Counted from the stretch's first letter, positions 49,966 to 59,611 are shown. The stretch is DNA of 64,000 bases from Burkholderia anthina (GCF_001547525.1 NZ_CM003768.1:62001-126000), one strand, 5' to 3'. The notes: generated by a model from the letters alone, not told the origin. Numbers and translations: made by a program.

Positions 49966-52900
49966 ATGAACATGCAGAACACGATCGCCGCATTGCGCGG
50001 CGGGTTGCTTCAGCAGGACCGGTTGCTGAAGCTCGAGACGCCATTGGGAAGCAACGTCCTGACCGTGCAGCGGGCAGTCGGCCGCTCACGCGTCGGGCGC
50101 GCGTACGAATTCACGCTGGACGTGTTGTCGACCGACAGCGATCTGGAACTCAAAAAACTGATCGCGCAGCCGGTCACGTTGTGGATCCAGCAAGGCGATC
50201 GCAGCTACCGGCCGGTGAATGGCTACGTGCACACCGCGCGTCGCCTGGGCGCCGACGGCGGGCTCACGACCTATCAGCTGACGTTCGCCGATTTCACCCA
50301 TTTCCTGAAGTTCCGTCGCGACCAGCGGATCTGGAACGATACGACCGTCGATCAGATCATCAGCGACGTGCTGGACCAGCATCCGCAGGCGAAGGGCCAT
50401 TTCCGCTTTGCGCTGTCGAAGCCGCTGCCGAGCCGTTCGTACACGCGTCAGCACGATACCGACTGGCATTTCGTGCACCGGCTGATGGAGAGCGAAGGCC
50501 TTTACACCACGTGGCAGCAGGCCGACGACGGCAAGTCGCATACGCTCGTGATCACCGACAACCTGCAGGCGTTCGCGCCGCTGTCGCCGCAGGCCGTGCG
50601 CTTCTATCACGGCGGCGCGGCGAGCGAAACTGACGCGCTCACGCAATGGTCCGGCACGCGCACGCTGCAGAGCGTGACCCGAACGACACGCACGTTCGAC
50701 TACAAGAATCCGTCTCAACCGTCGAATCCGAAAGGCACGTCGCTGCCGACGATGGCCGGCCAGGGTGAATTGCCCGATCAGCTCGAAGTGTACGAGTACA
50801 CCGGTGCGTACACGTATCTGGATCAGACGCGCGGCGATCATCTGACGAAGATCCGGATGGAGCAGTGGGAGTCGGAGGCGAAGCGCTTCCACGGCGCGGG
50901 CGGCGTGCGTGCAATGGATGCTGGCCGGCGCTTCACGCTGGCGGACCATCCCGAACACGATCGCGATCCGGCCGACCAGCGCGAATTCGCGGCGATCGGC
51001 GTCGAATGGTGGATCGAGAACAACCTGCCCGTTGCCAGCAGCAGCGCCGATTTCCCGTACAGCCTGCGCGAAGCATTGACGCAAGCGCAGGACGGCTACG
51101 GCGCCGCCCCCGCGTTTCGCGTGCCGCATGACGACGGCTCGGTCGGCTTCTATCTCGTCGAGGTCGAAGCACAGCGCGTGAGCGTGCCGTATCGCAGCCC
51201 GTTCGAACACGAGAAGCCGAAGATGCATCTCGAGACGGCGATCGTCGTCGGGCCGCAGGGCGAGGAAGTCTATACCGACGAGCTGAACCGGATCCGCGTG
51301 CAGTTCGTGTGGGACCGCCTGAACCCGGGTAACGAGAACGCGTCGTGCTGGGTGCGCGTCGTGCAGTCGGATACCGGCGGCGGCTACGGCGGCGTGCACG
51401 TGCCGCGCATCGGCGAAGAAGTGCTGATCGATTACGTCGGCGGCGACTGCGACCGGCCGCTGGCCGTCGGGCGCGTGTATAACGGCGCGAACCAGCCGCA
51501 GTGGCATAGCGACGGGATCCTGTCCGGGTATCGGTCGAAGGAGTATTCGGGCGGCGGCTACAACCAGCTCGTGATGGACGACGCGGCCGGGCAGAACCGC
51601 GTGCAACTGATGAGCAGCAGCGCGAACAGCCTGCTGCATCTCGGCTACATCATCGACCAGAACGGCAATGCGCGCGGGTCGTATCTAGGTAGCGGCTTCG
51701 ACCTGCGCTCGGATGCGTACGGCGCGGTGCGGGCGAGCCAGGGCTTGTACGTGACGACCCATCCGAAGGCGGCGAACAGCCAGCCGCTCGACGTGAAGGA
51801 AGCGCAGCAGCAGCTCGTGACGGGCGAGAGCCTGATCGAAGCGATGTCGGGCGTGAGCGAGCAGCATCAGGCGGAAAGCCTGAAGGAGGCGCACGAAACG
51901 ATGCGCGCGTTCACCGACGCGACGCAGGACAGCAAGTCGGGCAACGCGTCCGGTGGACGTACGGCGGGCGGCGGCACGGGCAGTGCGAATGCGTTCAAGG
52001 AGCCGGTGATGCTGTTCGGCAGCCCGTCGGGGATCGGGATGTCGACGCAGCAGTCGCTGCACGTCGTCGCGAACGATCACGTGAACGTGGCGAGCGGACA
52101 GAGCGTGCACGTGGCCGCGGGCAAGTCGCTGATCGGGAGCATCGGGCAGAAGCTGAGCCTGTTCGTGCAGAACGCGGGGATGAAGCTGTTCGCGGGCAAG
52201 GGCAAGGTGGAGATCCAGGCGCAGTCGGACAACGTCGAGGTGACCGCGCAGAAGGCGGTGAAGGTTGTGTCCGCCACCGACCGGATCGAGATCGCGGCCG
52301 ATCAGGGGATTCTGCTGACGAGCGGCGGCGGGTATATCCGCATCAAGGACGGCAACATCGAGATTCATGCGCCGGGCGCGATCGATGTGAAGGGGGCGTC
52401 GCACACGTTCGCGGGGCCGGCGAGCATGGGGTATCCGTTGCCGAGCCCCCGGCCGGATCAGCCGGGGCAGCTCGAACTGTTTCACAAGTACGTGAACGGC
52501 GAGGCGGTGAAAGGCGGACTGTTCACTGTGAAGGACGTGAACGGCGCCGTGCTGAAGAAAGGCGCACTCGACGACAGCGGTCATACGGTTGTGAGCGGGT
52601 TGCCGCCGGGCGCGGTGCGCGTCGAGTTCGGAAAGGATCCGCGCGAGTCGGATCAGCCGGCGAACTATTTCAAGCAGGCGAAGTGGCCGGCGGAGCCCGT
52701 GCAACCGTCGCCGGAAGCCGCGCAGGCCGCGGCAAGCGGACAGCTCGCGAGCCAATTGCAGGGGATGGCGCCGGCCGCGACGACGGCGGCGATGGGGCTG
52801 GTGAGTGGCGGCGGCGCGGGTGCTGCCCTTGGCGGGCTCGCGAGTTCCGCATTGCCGGCCGCTGCGACCGCGTTGGGTGGTGCCGGCGTTGCGTCGGCGT

Positions 52901-53145
52901 TGCAGACCGCCTCCAGCTTGAGCGGTGCGGCGAAGCAGGTGGCCGGGATGGTTCAGGCAGCACGTCAGGGCGGGCTTGCGGCATTGGCCGCGCCGGCGGC
53001 GAATGCGGCGTCCGGCGCGTTGCAGAGCGCATTGCCGGGCGTCGCCGGCATCGCTGGCAAGGGCGCCACGACCGTGGCGTCGGCCACGGGCGCGACGGGC
53101 ATGAAGCTGCCGACGAGCGGGTTTGGCGGGCCGTTGAAATCCTGA
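49966..53145 (+). CDS. vgrG: Type VI secretion tip protein VgrG with long C-terminal extension
   Basis: Trimeric spike of the T6SS. 1059 residues: gp27-like ring domain (1-about 370, FTLDVLSTDSDLELKKLI...YTRQHDTDWHFVHRLMESEGL), OB-fold (about 440-510, VRVVQSDTGGGYGGVHVPRIGEEV) and DUF2345-type beta-helix (about 640-820). An extra carboxypeptidase-regulatory/Ig-like module follows (about 835-895, FHKYVNGEAVKGGLFTVKD), then an Ala/Gly-rich glycine-zipper tail to the end. The last two are outside the usual spike and probably dock the Rhs effector encoded 53 bp downstream. No PAAR or DUF1795 gene lies between. Confidence 0.93.
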   Translation: MNMQNTIAALRGGLLQQDRLLKLETPLGSNVLTVQRAVGRSRVGRAYEFTLDVLSTDSDLELKKLIAQPVTLWIQQGDRSYRPVNGYVHTARRLGADGGLTTYQLTFADFTHFLKFRRDQRIWNDTTVDQIISDVLDQHPQAKGHFRFALSKPLPSRSYTRQHDTDWHFVHRLMESEGLYTTWQQADDGKSHTLVITDNLQAFAPLSPQAVRFYHGGAASETDALTQWSGTRTLQSVTRTTRTFDYKNPSQPSNPKGTSLPTMAGQGELPDQLEVYEYTGAYTYLDQTRGDHLTKIRMEQWESEAKRFHGAGGVRAMDAGRRFTLADHPEHDRDPADQREFAAIGVEWWIENNLPVASSSADFPYSLREALTQAQDGYGAAPAFRVPHDDGSVGFYLVEVEAQRVSVPYRSPFEHEKPKMHLETAIVVGPQGEEVYTDELNRIRVQFVWDRLNPGNENASCWVRVVQSDTGGGYGGVHVPRIGEEVLIDYVGGDCDRPLAVGRVYNGANQPQWHSDGILSGYRSKEYSGGGYNQLVMDDAAGQNRVQLMSSSANSLLHLGYIIDQNGNARGSYLGSGFDLRSDAYGAVRASQGLYVTTHPKAANSQPLDVKEAQQQLVTGESLIEAMSGVSEQHQAESLKEAHETMRAFTDATQDSKSGNASGGRTAGGGTGSANAFKEPVMLFGSPSGIGMSTQQSLHVVANDHVNVASGQSVHVAAGKSLIGSIGQKLSLFVQNAGMKLFAGKGKVEIQAQSDNVEVTAQKAVKVVSATDRIEIAADQGILLTSGGGYIRIKDGNIEIHAPGAIDVKGASHTFAGPASMGYPLPSPRPDQPGQLELFHKYVNGEAVKGGLFTVKDVNGAVLKKGALDDSGHTVVSGLPPGAVRVEFGKDPRESDQPANYFKQAKWPAEPVQPSPEAAQAAASGQLASQLQGMAPAATTAAMGLVSGGGAGAALGGLASSALPAAATALGGAGVASALQTASSLSGAAKQVAGMVQAARQGGLAALAAPAANAASGALQSALPGVAGIAGKGATTVASATGATGMKLPTSGFGGPLKS

Positions 53146-53198
53146 GAGAGCGCGGCTTGTCAGCCGTCTTGAAAAAAACGAATTGAACGAAGAACGAC

Positions 53199-56100
53199 AT
53201 GGCACAACAACTTCCACCGGGCGCTGAGAAGGAACAGGCTGTTACCTGGCTCAGCGATGTTTCCGCCAAGGATGTCGCCGCGGTCGGCAACCGCTTCGAT
53301 GCGTGGTTGCGACGGATCAGCGGCAACCACATCACGTTCGAGGACGTGAAGACGTTTGCCGGTGCGGTGCCGATCATCGGCAACATCATGGCGATGGTCG
53401 ACGCGCTCGGGGATATTGCCGAGATCATCGAGAAGCGCGGCGGCCAGGTGCTCGACTACATGAGCCTCGCGATCAACCTGCTCGGCATCATTCCGATTCC
53501 GCCGACACTCGCGCCGTTCCGGATGTCGGCGCGCCCGCTGCTCGCGCTCGTCCGTCACGAATTGCTGGCGACCCGCAACAATCTCGGCGCGGCGATCATC
53601 TCCGTGCTGGTCACGCATATCAACGCGACGTGTGCGACCGAGATCGAGGATTTTCTGAACAAGCTGAAGGCTGGCCTCGTCGAGCTGCTCGACGGATGTG
53701 CATCGACATGCCAGGAAATCATGCTCGCGCTCGCGACGGGCATGGACAAGGCGCTGCACGGTCAGCTCTTCGACGCCAACGCGAATCTGAAGCGACAGCA
53801 GCAGCTCGCGGAGAAGATGGCCGACGACCGGCCGTGGTACAGCCCGAGCCGCGTCGGTGACGGCATTCAATTCGCGTACGAAGGAACCAAGGCGCTCGGG
53901 AAGAAGGTCATCAACAAGACTGCGGGCACCGTGGCGACGCTCGCGCCGGATGCATGGCTCGAGCCGTTTCGAAGCACGGTGACGTTCCTTCGGACCGAAG
54001 CGCCGAAGATTGCGTCGTCGATTCGGTCGCTTGCAGGCAGTGAAGAAGGCAAGATGATGTGGCTAGTCTTGCAACTGATCGAGGCAGTCGGGCGCGTCAA
54101 GGCACGCGCAAAGCTTCATGAGCAGACTGCGGACGTCAAGGCAAGCGGGAAGAGCCAGGCGAAGAAGACGCGCGGGCAGGAGGGGCTCGAGAAAACCGAC
54201 GGGCAAGCGCCGGCCGAAGGACCGGGGAAGAGCGCGTGCAAGGCATGCGGGCTCGGGGCATCACCGGCATCCATCGATTTCGCGTTCGGTGACGAAACGT
54301 TTTCGCACGTGGATTTCGACCTGCCGGGCGCCATGCCCGTCGTATGGGAGCGTACCTATCGTTCCCGGCTGTCAGCCTATGACAACGGTGAACTCGGTGC
54401 ACGATGGATCACGCCGTATACGACGCGAATCGACGTCAAGAACGATCAGTGGATCTATCGCGATGCGGAAGGGCGCAGCATCGAGTACCCGGCGCTTGCG
54501 GCCGGTGCGGTGCACGACGATCTGTCCGAGAACCTGACGCTGTCGCGGCTCGACGATACCTGGGTGACGATCGCATACGGCCATGACGTGCTGCATGTGT
54601 ACGAGCGCCGCGGCGACGCGTTCCGGCTTGCGATGCAGAAGGACCGCGCCGGCAACACGATCACGCTCGACTACGATGCGCTCGATCGCGTTGCGCGCCT
54701 GATCGATGCGAGCGGCAATGTGCTCGCGTTCGAACACGACAGGCACGGCCGTATCGTGCAGATCGAGCATGTGCTCAAGGACGGTGCGCGTCGCACGCTG
54801 GCGAGCTACGAATACGATGCGCACGGGGACCTCGTGCGCGCGGTCGATCGTCATGGCAATGCGCGGACGTATCAATATCACCGCCACCTCGTGACGCGTT
54901 ACACGGACCGAACCGGCCGCGGGATGACGCTCGAATGGGATGGCGCGGACGCGCAAGACAACGCAGACGCGAAATGCATTCGCGAATACGCCGACGACGG
55001 CAGTCTGGATCTCCGGCTCGCATGGAATCCGAACATCCGTCTGACCTACGTGACCGACGCGCTCGGTCAGATGACCCGGTACTACTTCAACATCCACGGC
55101 TACGTGTATCGGATCGTGTATCCGGATGGTAACCAGGAGTGGTTCCGGCGCGATGCCCATCACAATCTGGTGCTGCATATCCGGCAGGACGGCAGCATCG
55201 AGCGTCGCGAATACGACACGCGCGGTAACCTGATTCGGCACGAGCGGGCGGACGGCAGCGTCGTCGAGATGGCGTATGACGACAAGGATCAGATGATCCG
55301 GCTCGTCGATCCGAATGGTCATGTATGGCAGCGCAAGTACGACGACGCGGGCAACGTCGTCGAGGAAATCGATCCGCTCGAACATTCCACGAAGTACGAA
55401 TACAACGACAAGGGTTTGCCGACGCAGATCACCGATGCGAAGGGCGGCTCGAAGACGCTCGAGTACAACGATGCCGGGCAGATGACGAGGTATACGGACT
55501 GCTCCGGAAAGACGACGGAGTGGAGGTACGACGATATCGGGCGTGTGATCGAGACGAAAGATGCGGCCGGAGGCGTGGTTGCCTATCGTTACGGTCTGAA
55601 CGGACAACCGACGGAAGTGCGTTCGCCTGCCGGTGTCGAGCAGGTCCAATACGACGCGGAAGGCCGTTTGCTGCGGCATACCGATCAACTCGATCGTTCG
55701 ACGCGATATGGCTACGATGCGGCCGGGCGCATTGCCAGCCGCGCCGATGCGCTCGGGCAGACGGTTGCGTATCGCTATGACCGTCTCGGCCGCTTGTCCG
55801 CGCTGACCGATGCGAACTTTGCGACGTACCAGTTTCACTACGATCCTGCGGGACGGCTGATCGAGGAGGTGGGCTTCGACGGCAAGTCGACGCGCTATCA
55901 GTACGACAGCGTGAGCGGCAGTCTCGTTTCGATCGATGAAGCGGGTTGCGTGACTTCGGTCGAAGTCGATGCAAACGGCCGGCTGCTGAAGCGCGCCGCG
56001 GGGGAAAGCGAAGAGCGGTTTGCCTACGATCGGAGCGGCAGGTTGATCGACGCGGTGAATCGGTACAGCCGCGTGCAATTCTTCTTCGATCCGGTTGGCA

Positions 56101-57788
56101 ATCTGGTGCGTGAACATCACGCCTACGATCTGTTCGGCGACCGGCGCAGCTACGTATGGCATCACGAATACGATGAACTCGGCAATCGGCGGCGTACCGT
56201 TCGGCCGGACGGGCATGTGGTCGACTGGTTGATGTATGGCTCGGGGCACGTGCATGGAATGCTGCTCGATGGCGAGGAGCGCGTGCAGTTCGAGCGTGAC
56301 GATCTTCATCGTGAGACAGTGCGCGTGTTGTCGAGCAAGGTCGGACAGCGCACGCACTACGATCCGGCCGGACGTGTGTTGCAGCAGACGATCCAGCGAT
56401 CGACGTCACCTGCGCCGCTTGCGGAGCGGCGGTACCGCTATGACGCGGCGGGGCAGTTGTCGCGAATCGAGGACAGCCGCAAGGGCGGGACCGACTATCG
56501 ATACGATCCGGTCGGACGGTTGATCGAGGCGATCAGTCCGGTCGCGAAGGAACGGTTTGCGTTCGATCCGGCAAGCAACATCATCGATCCGGTGCGAACG
56601 GCGGAGACGCCTGCATCGCGTCCGAGCCCGGTGCGGCCGGAAAGCACGTTGCCGGTTGAGGTGCCGAAGGTGCTCGGCAACCTGTTGAAGGCGTATGCGG
56701 GGATGCACTTCGAGTACGACGCGCGCGGGAATCTGGTGCGCAAGCGTACGCCTGCGGGTGAGCAGGAATACGAGTGGGATGAGTTCAATCGCTTGCTGTC
56801 TGCGCGGGTTGCGGAGGCGTCGCGGCAGAGTCAGGCGCGGTATTTCTATGATGCGTTCGGGCGCCGTATTGCGAAGGAGGTGAACGGCGCGCGGACGGTG
56901 TTCGGGTGGGACGGTGACACGCTGGCGTACGAGAGTGACGGCGAGAGCGGCACGCACTATCTCTACGAGCCGGGGACGTTCGTGCCGCTGGCGCAGTATG
57001 TGGCTGAGCCCGTCGATGGGATCGCGACGCCGGAGTGGAAGAGTACCGACCGCTATGTGCCGGAGGAGGATCCGCTGCAGAAGGTGCCGGAGCGGCGGAG
57101 TGACGCGGCGGTGTTCTATTATCACTGCGATCAGATCGGTACGCCGCAGTTGCTGACGGATGACGACGGTGACGTTGTATGGGAGGCATCGTACAAGGCG
57201 TGGGGCGAAGCGCGGGAGGTGATTGCGCGGGCGTCGAAGGCGGCGGGGATCGCGCCTAAGAATCCGTTGCGGTTTCAGGGGCAGCAGGCCGATGACGAAA
57301 CAGGGCTGCATTACAACCGGCATCGGTACTACGATTCCGGAAGTGGGCGCTTCGTTGGCAAAGATCCGATTGGGCTGGCTGGCGGCATCAATGTCTATCA
57401 ATACGCGCCTAACCCGGTATGGTGGATTGATCCATTGGGGCTGTCGAAGCAATGTGCGAAGTGCCTGCCAAGTTGTAATGACTATACGTCGCGTGGGCCG
57501 AAAAATGAGGAGGAGATGGCTCGTGAGCTTTCCGGGCAGATCAACCAGAATTCAGTGACGTTCTCTACACCGACGACGCAGGGCCACATCGATTTGCAAG
57601 GGGCATCGCATTTCGACAAAGCTACTGGTGTTGATATTCCGACTCCGCATGTCCAGACTCGGAAAATAAATATCGGTCCAAATGGTCAAGTGACCACGTC
57701 GAAAAAGACAGAGGTTACGAAGGCAGCGACCAAGCAAGATATTCGAGTGGCTAGGGAGCTGGCAAGGCGAAAAGGGTTATGCAAATGA
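53199..57788 (+). CDS. Rhs family polymorphic toxin, T6SS effector
   Basis: 1529 residues. The N-terminal region (1-360) is not a PAAR domain; it is alpha-helical with hydrophobic stretches (VKTFAGAVPIIGNIMAMVDA, LAINLLGIIPIPPTLAPF) and ends in CKACGLG. From about 365 (SIDFAFGDETFSHVDF) the Rhs barrel with many YD repeats follows to residue 1415, closing in GRFVGKDPIGLAGGINVYQY and the self-cleavage motif DPLGL (1411-1415). The C-terminal toxin is residues 1416-1529 (from base 57444), lower in GC. It carries HIDLQG, HFDKATG and PTPHVQ; from memory it resembles polymorphic toxin type 24. The Imm53-like gene overlaps the stop. Confidence 0.92.
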   Translation: MAQQLPPGAEKEQAVTWLSDVSAKDVAAVGNRFDAWLRRISGNHITFEDVKTFAGAVPIIGNIMAMVDALGDIAEIIEKRGGQVLDYMSLAINLLGIIPIPPTLAPFRMSARPLLALVRHELLATRNNLGAAIISVLVTHINATCATEIEDFLNKLKAGLVELLDGCASTCQEIMLALATGMDKALHGQLFDANANLKRQQQLAEKMADDRPWYSPSRVGDGIQFAYEGTKALGKKVINKTAGTVATLAPDAWLEPFRSTVTFLRTEAPKIASSIRSLAGSEEGKMMWLVLQLIEAVGRVKARAKLHEQTADVKASGKSQAKKTRGQEGLEKTDGQAPAEGPGKSACKACGLGASPASIDFAFGDETFSHVDFDLPGAMPVVWERTYRSRLSAYDNGELGARWITPYTTRIDVKNDQWIYRDAEGRSIEYPALAAGAVHDDLSENLTLSRLDDTWVTIAYGHDVLHVYERRGDAFRLAMQKDRAGNTITLDYDALDRVARLIDASGNVLAFEHDRHGRIVQIEHVLKDGARRTLASYEYDAHGDLVRAVDRHGNARTYQYHRHLVTRYTDRTGRGMTLEWDGADAQDNADAKCIREYADDGSLDLRLAWNPNIRLTYVTDALGQMTRYYFNIHGYVYRIVYPDGNQEWFRRDAHHNLVLHIRQDGSIERREYDTRGNLIRHERADGSVVEMAYDDKDQMIRLVDPNGHVWQRKYDDAGNVVEEIDPLEHSTKYEYNDKGLPTQITDAKGGSKTLEYNDAGQMTRYTDCSGKTTEWRYDDIGRVIETKDAAGGVVAYRYGLNGQPTEVRSPAGVEQVQYDAEGRLLRHTDQLDRSTRYGYDAAGRIASRADALGQTVAYRYDRLGRLSALTDANFATYQFHYDPAGRLIEEVGFDGKSTRYQYDSVSGSLVSIDEAGCVTSVEVDANGRLLKRAAGESEERFAYDRSGRLIDAVNRYSRVQFFFDPVGNLVREHHAYDLFGDRRSYVWHHEYDELGNRRRTVRPDGHVVDWLMYGSGHVHGMLLDGEERVQFERDDLHRETVRVLSSKVGQRTHYDPAGRVLQQTIQRSTSPAPLAERRYRYDAAGQLSRIEDSRKGGTDYRYDPVGRLIEAISPVAKERFAFDPASNIIDPVRTAETPASRPSPVRPESTLPVEVPKVLGNLLKAYAGMHFEYDARGNLVRKRTPAGEQEYEWDEFNRLLSARVAEASRQSQARYFYDAFGRRIAKEVNGARTVFGWDGDTLAYESDGESGTHYLYEPGTFVPLAQYVAEPVDGIATPEWKSTDRYVPEEDPLQKVPERRSDAAVFYYHCDQIGTPQLLTDDDGDVVWEASYKAWGEAREVIARASKAAGIAPKNPLRFQGQQADDETGLHYNRHRYYDSGSGRFVGKDPIGLAGGINVYQYAPNPVWWIDPLGLSKQCAKCLPSCNDYTSRGPKNEEEMARELSGQINQNSVTFSTPTTQGHIDLQGASHFDKATGVDIPTPHVQTRKINIGPNGQVTTSKKTEVTKAATKQDIRVARELARRKGLCK
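56015..56909 (+). repeat. rhs core direct repeat, copy A (in intact rhs)
   Basis: 895-bp block within the rhs C-terminal core, repeated 2198 bp downstream (58213-59107) without indels and with only a few substitutions seen by eye. Confidence 0.93.
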
Positions 57789-58060
57789 GTGATTTAATAG
57801 CTGGGTTGCAGCGCTGGTATACATCCCAATGTAATGACGTTTGGGAGCACTCTTATGGTGTGGAGATTGTCAATATCGACAACCCGGGCTGGAGAGTCAA
57901 GATAAATGGTGTCTCAGCCAAGAGGCCGACCAATATCAACATTGAGCGTGACGACGAGGATTGGATCAGGGTAAGCGCCACCGAAACGGAGTTCATCGGG
58001 TACGGCGGCCCTAGTAATTTGCAGGAAATTTTGGGGCTTGCTATGGATTGGCTTCAGTAA
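57785..58060 (+). CDS. Immunity protein 53-like, cognate to the Rhs toxin
   Basis: About 91 residues. LQRWYTSQCNDVWEHSYGVE followed by DNPGWRVKI matches what I recall of Imm53 (PF15580). The gene overlaps the rhs stop as ATGA at 57785 (an ATG at 57779 is also in frame), so toxin and antidote are made together. Low GC, like the toxin tip. Followed by a perfect 13-bp hairpin. Expected to bind and neutralise the 114-residue Rhs toxin domain in the cytoplasm; neutralisation is inferred from position and family. Confidence 0.88.
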   Translation: MSDLIAGLQRWYTSQCNDVWEHSYGVEIVNIDNPGWRVKINGVSAKRPTNINIERDDEDWIRVSATETEFIGYGGPSNLQEILGLAMDWLQ

Positions 58061-58095
58061 CAACAAGGGCCGCGATTGCGGCCCTTGTTGTTATC
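58061..58095 (+). terminator. Terminator after the Imm53-like gene
   Basis: Perfect 13-bp stem CAACAAGGGCCGC (58061-58073) / GCGGCCCTTGTTG (58078-58090), loop GATT, then TTATC. Confidence 0.8.
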
Positions 58096-58163
58096 AGTGG
58101 TTGGAATACCTGAGATTGTTGCAGGAGAGCCGGTCTCGCTTTAATTGATGAAGTCAGGTGTTT

Positions 58164-59107
58164 GACATAGATCGACATCGATGCAAACGAGCGTCTACTG
58201 AAGCGCGTCGCAGCGGTTTGCCTACGATCGGAGCGGCAGGTTGATCGACGCGGTGAATCGGTACAGCCGCGTGCAATTCTTCTTCGATCCGGTTGGCAAT
58301 CTGGTGCGTGAACATCACGCCTACGATCTGTTCGGCGACCGGCGCAGCTACGTTTGGCATCACGAATACGACGAACTCGGCAATCGGCGGCGTACCGTTC
58401 GGCCGGACGGGCATGTGGTCGACTGGCTGATGTATGGCTCCGGGCATGTGCACGGAATGCTGCTCGACGGCGAGGAGCGCGTGCAGATCGAGCGTGACGA
58501 TCTTCATCGCGAGACGGCGCGCGTGTTGTCGAGCAAGGTTGGGCAGCGCACGCACTATGATCCGGCCGGCCGCGTGTTGCAGCAGACGATCCAGCGGTCG
58601 ACGTCACCTGCGCCGCTTGCGGAGCGGCGGTATCGCTATGACGCGGCGGGGCAGTTGTCGCGGATCGAGGACAGCCGCAAGGGCGGGACCGACTATCGAT
58701 ACGATCCGGTCGGACGGTTGATCGAGGCAATCAGTCCGGTCGCGAAGGAACGGTTTGCGTTCGATCCGACAAGCAACATCATCGATCCGGTGCGAACGGC
58801 GGAGACGCCTGCATCGCGTCCGAGCCCGGTGCGGCCGGAAAGCACGTTGCCGGTTGAGGTGCCGAAGGTGCTCGGCAACCTGTTGAAGGCGTATGCGGGG
58901 ATGCACTTCGAGTACGACGCGCGCGGGAATCTGGTGCGCAAGCGTACGCCTGCGGGTGAGCAGGAATACGAGTGGGATGAGTTCAATCGCTTGCTGTCTG
59001 CGCGGGTTGCGGAGGCGTCGCGGCAGAGTCAGGCGCGGTATTTCTATGATGCGTTCGGTCGACGTATTGCGAAGGAGGTGAACGGCGAGCGGACGGTGTT
59101 CGGGTGG
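58164..59107 (+). pseudogene. Truncated, displaced rhs core fragment
   Basis: Similarity to the intact rhs starts around 58164 (ATCGATGCAAACGAGCG versus GTCGATGCAAACGGCCG), is broken by a 15-base-scale deletion and frameshift near 58210, and then runs open for about 300 codons. It lacks the N-terminus, most YD repeats, the DPIGL/DPLGL cleavage region and a toxin. Not an independent gene: no start signal, no upstream barrel. It is the remnant of an earlier rhs 3' end left behind when a new tip was acquired. Confidence 0.9.
58213..59107 (+). repeat. rhs core direct repeat, copy B (orphan)
   Basis: Matches copy A with constant offset 2198. Encoded differences include QIER for QFER, ETARV for ETVRV, DPTSN for DPASN and NGERT for NGART. 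It ends abruptly at CGGGTGG, after which sequence is unrelated. Confidence 0.93.
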
Positions 59108-59172
59108 TGCCGAGCTCGGGCTCACCTGGAACGGGTAAGCTGAGTCTCCCGAAGGCGAGCTCTTTACCGTAA
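59107..59172 (+). pseudogene. 22-codon tail of a lost Rhs toxin
   Basis: Directly after the rhs fragment, in a different frame, VPSSGSPGTGKLSLPKASSL... ends in TAA at 59170-59172, seven bases before the SMI1/KNR4 gene. Position and composition fit the extreme C-terminus of a former toxin whose body was deleted. I do not recognise the toxin type. Confidence 0.5.
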
Positions 59173-59179
59173 GTGAGAA

Positions 59180-59611
59180 ATGATGGCTAAAGCGCGAGTG
59201 ATAGGTACGACAATAGACGCGATCCATGCAGCTGAGACGGAATTGGCGCGAACCTTGCCTAAGTCTTTCTCGGATTGGCTGTTGGACAACAACGGCAGAG
59301 CATTGGGCGCCTTGGTTGTGTTTCCTGTATTTGATGCACGCGATCCCCGTAAGACGTGGGAGTCGATAGTTCGTCGCTTCAAAGGAGACTGGCAGGAATG
59401 GCAAGACAATTTCTCTGGTAGCTCTATCGACTTCTCTCAATTGCTACCGTTTGCCGAATTCGGTACGGGCGATTACTACTGCTTCGACTACGGAACGCTT
59501 GGCAACGCGGGGGAACCTGTTGTCGTTCTTTGGTCGCCTGAGACAGGACAGACGTCGGCGGTTGCTGACAGTTTTGCAGCCTTCTTGACCATGCCCGGTC
59601 GCCCTGGATAG
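59180..59611 (+). CDS. SMI1/KNR4 (SUKH) family protein, probable orphan immunity
   Basis: 143 residues. AETELARTLPKSFSDWLLDNNG, VFPVFD, LPFAEFGTGDYYCFDYGT and EPVVVLWSPETGQ...VADSFAAFL follow the SUKH order (helix-strand-FGtGdyycfD-vvlw-ssF). SUKH proteins are common antidotes to contact-dependent and Rhs nucleases. It lies just after the toxin-tail remnant and has no intact toxin partner here. ATG 59180 or 59183; weak GTGAGA Shine-Dalgarno. Lower GC than the core genome. Confidence 0.85.
   Translation: MMAKARVIGTTIDAIHAAETELARTLPKSFSDWLLDNNGRALGALVVFPVFDARDPRKTWESIVRRFKGDWQEWQDNFSGSSIDFSQLLPFAEFGTGDYYCFDYGTLGNAGEPVVVLWSPETGQTSAVADSFAAFLTMPGRPG

Noticed and set aside
54372-56357. Minus-strand open frame of 661 codons inside rhs
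   Set aside because: Antisense of the regular YD repeats; repeated codon pattern keeps the reverse frame open.
58241-59143. The rhs fragment as a 300-residue independent protein
   Set aside because: TTG start within the repeat, no Shine-Dalgarno, no barrel, no cleavage motif; better read as a relic.
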